Source: Rhodobacteraceae bacterium HLUCCO18 (lineage in GTDB: Bacteria; Pseudomonadota; Alphaproteobacteria; Rhodobacterales; Rhodobacteraceae). From it: a DNA stretch of 58,553 nt. The translations under genes and the position numbers were made by a program. Where the stretch lies: NCBI GenBank assembly GCA_001314805.1, contig LJSY01000030.1, positions 1-58,553 on the forward strand, given 5' to 3'. This document shows positions 56,676 through 58,553 of this stretch, piece by piece; positions within the stretch are counted from its first letter, which is position 1; each line of letters starts with the position of its first letter. The notes beneath the pieces are model-generated. The model had not been told where the DNA came from, searched no databases, and saw only the letters and a list, made by a program, of their open reading frames with translations.

Positions 56676-58553
56676 CTAGGCCTGCGCTTCTGTCGAGACT
56701 GGCGTCATGGCCGGTTCCGGGAACAGATCGTCGGGGTCGATCCCGCGCTTTTCCGCGCCGGCGCGCACCGCCTCCTGCAACGCCGCACTGCGTCCGAGCA
56801 GGCGCCGGAAACGCGCCTCGTCCAGCACCAGAAGCGTCGAGGGCGCGATGGCGCGGACCTCGGCGCGGCGGGCCCTCGCCGTCAGGATCGCCATCTGGCC
56901 GAACATCTCGCCCCGTCCGAGCCGCCAGGTCTGGCCCGCGACTTCCAGTTCGACCGCGCCCGAGGCGATGAAGTACACGTTCCGCACGGCGCCGTCCTTG
57001 CGGAGGATGAGGTCCCCCGCATTGACGTAGCGCGTCTTGAGCGCCCGGCCGAGACGGTTGAGCGCTGTGTCGTCGAGATCGGCGAAGAGCGGGAACTGCC
57101 GCACGATCTCGGCCCGCCTGAGCGCGATGTCGAGGCGGGGACGCTCCTCGGCGGCGGCGCGTCGGGCGTCGAGATCCTGCATCAGGGTGGTGTAGACCTC
57201 CGCGCCGATAAGCCCGTCTTCCCGCATCGCGGTGTATTCGCGTTCCTCCAGCCTCAGCGCGGTGCGGCGGATGAAACGGCGCTGAAGTTCTTCCGCGTAG
57301 CCGGGGTATTGCAGGCGCATCCCCTCGAGGGCGGTCTCCACGGTCTCGATCCGCCGCGACAGAAGTTCGTGCAGCAGTTCCGCCACGCGGCGCCCGTGAA
57401 TGCGCCGGATGCGCCCGTCGATGAATCTGCCCAGATCGCGCAGGATCAGCCGTTGCGACAGCAGCAGTTCGAACCGGTCCGCCGTCAGGCGCGCCAAAGG
57501 CCAGGACACGCCAAGGCGCCCGTTCAGCCGGACGGCGGCGCGAAAGGACAGGCCATAGGCGACGCTTTTGCGGGCCGCGCGCTGATAGCCGCTGCGGCCG
57601 CCGCTGCGCGCGCCCTCGATCAGCCGATCTGCGTCCGACAGCACCTGTTCGGCCATCCGCGCCGATATCGTGCGCTCCCGCATGCGCGCAAGGATCGCGT
57701 CGCGCTCCTGCCCCGCCAGCGCGATCAGCCCCAGCGTGACGCGGTCCCGGTCCAGGATGTTCGCGCTCGCCTCCGCCGCCCTGACCGCCTCGTCCAGCCG
57801 CTCGCCGAACTGCTTGGCCTCGGAGCGGACGGTGTCGTGGCTCAGCTCGTAATTCTCGGTCGTGCGCGCCACGTCCTCGCGCACGGTCTGCAGCGACACC
57901 GCCACGACTTGCCGCGACAGCGCCTCGTCGATGGGCGACAGCCGGTCGAGCCCAAGTTGCGCGATCACCCATCTGAGCGTCGTGCCCTGCACGATCAGTG
58001 TAAACAGCGTGAAGCCGGTGGCGAGGATGCCCACGACCCGCTGGATGTCGTCCGGCACCCGGAAGCTTTCGGTGACGGCCAGCGCCAGCGCCAGCGTGAC
58101 CGCGCCGCGCAGACCGCCCCAGAGGATCGCGACCCGGTAGGGCCGTTCCACCGGCGGCGAAAGCTTCAGCGTCGTCAGGAGCGGCAGGAGACCGAAGAGG
58201 ATTATCGCCCTCGCCGCGATGGCGGCGAGGATCACGACGCCCACCAGAAGGAAATCGCCCACGCGGACCTCTTCCAGCAGGCGGGGGATCAGGAGCGCGG
58301 CGAGGATGAAGATCAGCGCGCCGGCCCAATGGGCCAGCACGTCCCAGACCTCGCGCAGGTTCGCCCAGGCTTGCGGCGGCAGGCGGCCCGGTGCCGTCAG
58401 GTTCAGCGTCAGGCCCGAGACGACGACGGCGATCACGCCCGAGGCGCCGACGGTCTGTTCGGCCACGATGAAGGCGAGATAGGGCAGCGCGACCGAGATC
58501 GAGATCTGCGCCAGTTCGTGCCGCCGGAAGAGCGCCATCATCCAGACGGCGAT
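56676..58553 (-). CDS. Na+/H+ antiporter with cNMP-binding-like tail (partial)
   Basis: The C-terminal 625 or so residues of a CPA1 cation/proton antiporter; the start lies beyond the window edge. The membrane part shows SVALPYLAFIVAEQTVGASG, LAHWAGALIFILAALLIP, ILWGGLRGAVTLALALAV (the GLRGA motif of CPA1) and GFTLFTLIVQGTTL. A long cytoplasmic region with coiled-coil tendency follows. From about residue 495 of the visible part comes a CRP-like domain: FPLFADLDDTALNRLGRAL, YFIASGAVELEVAGQTWRLG, GEMFGQMAIL. This layout resembles plant SOS1-type and sperm NHE exchangers. It probably controls Na+ and pH homeostasis; ligand binding by the tail is unproven. Confidence 0.85.
   Translation of the reverse strand: MAVWMMALFRRHELAQISISVALPYLAFIVAEQTVGASGVIAVVVSGLTLNLTAPGRLPPQAWANLREVWDVLAHWAGALIFILAALLIPRLLEEVRVGDFLLVGVVILAAIAARAIILFGLLPLLTTLKLSPPVERPYRVAILWGGLRGAVTLALALAVTESFRVPDDIQRVVGILATGFTLFTLIVQGTTLRWVIAQLGLDRLSPIDEALSRQVVAVSLQTVREDVARTTENYELSHDTVRSEAKQFGERLDEAVRAAEASANILDRDRVTLGLIALAGQERDAILARMRERTISARMAEQVLSDADRLIEGARSGGRSGYQRAARKSVAYGLSFRAAVRLNGRLGVSWPLARLTADRFELLLSQRLILRDLGRFIDGRIRRIHGRRVAELLHELLSRRIETVETALEGMRLQYPGYAEELQRRFIRRTALRLEEREYTAMREDGLIGAEVYTTLMQDLDARRAAAEERPRLDIALRRAEIVRQFPLFADLDDTALNRLGRALKTRYVNAGDLILRKDGAVRNVYFIASGAVELEVAGQTWRLGRGEMFGQMAILTARARRAEVRAIAPSTLLVLDEARFRRLLGRSAALQEAVRAGAEKRGIDPDDLFPEPAMTPVSTEAQA

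Noticed and set aside
1-58553. CRISPR array, prophage, integrase, rRNA or complete insertion sequence
   Set aside because: I saw no regularly spaced repeats, phage structural genes, transposase or rRNA sequence anywhere in the window.

Overview
The window reads as a high-GC alphaproteobacterial chromosome, most likely a Rhodobacterales (Roseobacter/Paracoccaceae) member. Pointers are an LpcC-type LPS-core mannosyltransferase, divergent hemE/hemC genes with a perfect TGT-N12-ACA (PpsR/CrtJ-type) site between them, ATGA-coupled operons, De Ley-Doudoroff galactose genes behind an IclR regulator, and an alphaproteobacterial-type elongator tRNA-Met(CAU). The genus cannot be fixed from the sequence alone. 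Base composition is uneven. The left 9.6 kb, and above all 2749-3834, is visibly richer in A/T than the rest.

Layout. (1) 114-7334, minus strand: a CMP-pseudaminic acid operon, read as pseB, a wrecked methylase gene, pseC, pseF, a pyruvyltransferase-like gene, a pseG-pseH fusion and pseI. Most joints are 4-base ATGA overlaps. (2) 7573-18015: surface glycan genes, namely two FkbM methyltransferases, an unassigned glycosyltransferase-like protein, two tandem GT4 and two GT25 enzymes, an LpcC-like mannosyltransferase, a Cys-phosphatase and an MsbA-like exporter. (3) 18112-21632: an FAD amine oxidase and the haem genes hemE/hemC. (4) 21812-28547: dTDP-L-rhamnose genes rfbCBDA, a large two-domain glycosyltransferase and a sulfotransferase. 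(5) 28601-31443: copA-cueR with a textbook CueR promoter.

(6) 31549-43994: a galactoside utilisation locus. A sugar ABC transporter, GH4 and GH42 glycosidases, an SDR, a lactonase, dgoK and dgoA would import galactosides, release galactose and take it to pyruvate and glyceraldehyde 3-phosphate. Galactonate dehydratase is not in the window. An IclR regulator is divergent from it, with an array of GTTTCA/TGAAAC half-sites in between. (7) 43999-52406: an uncharacterised catabolic set (NMT1/THI5-type ABC importer, cytosine-deaminase-like amidohydrolase, FAD-linked oxidase, two flavodoxin-fold reductases, a 2-oxoglutarate/Fe(II) oxygenase) plus a divergent Rid protein. I infer pyrimidine or another N-heterocycle as substrate, and this is the best candidate for an undescribed pathway. 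(8) 52451-52527: tRNA-Met. (9) 52601-55629: modEABC for molybdate, where ModE is a bare DNA-binding domain and two matching boxes precede modE and modA. (10) 55630-58553: a region of doubtful coding content, a PIN-domain protein and a Na+/H+ antiporter with a cyclic-nucleotide-binding-like tail that runs off the window.

Most noteworthy are the decayed methylase inside the pseudaminic acid operon, the SDR that lacks its catalytic lysine, the sulfotransferase-fold gene inserted in the galactoside transporter operon, the PpsR-type box, the paired ModE boxes, and a short repeat found three times in gene borders.
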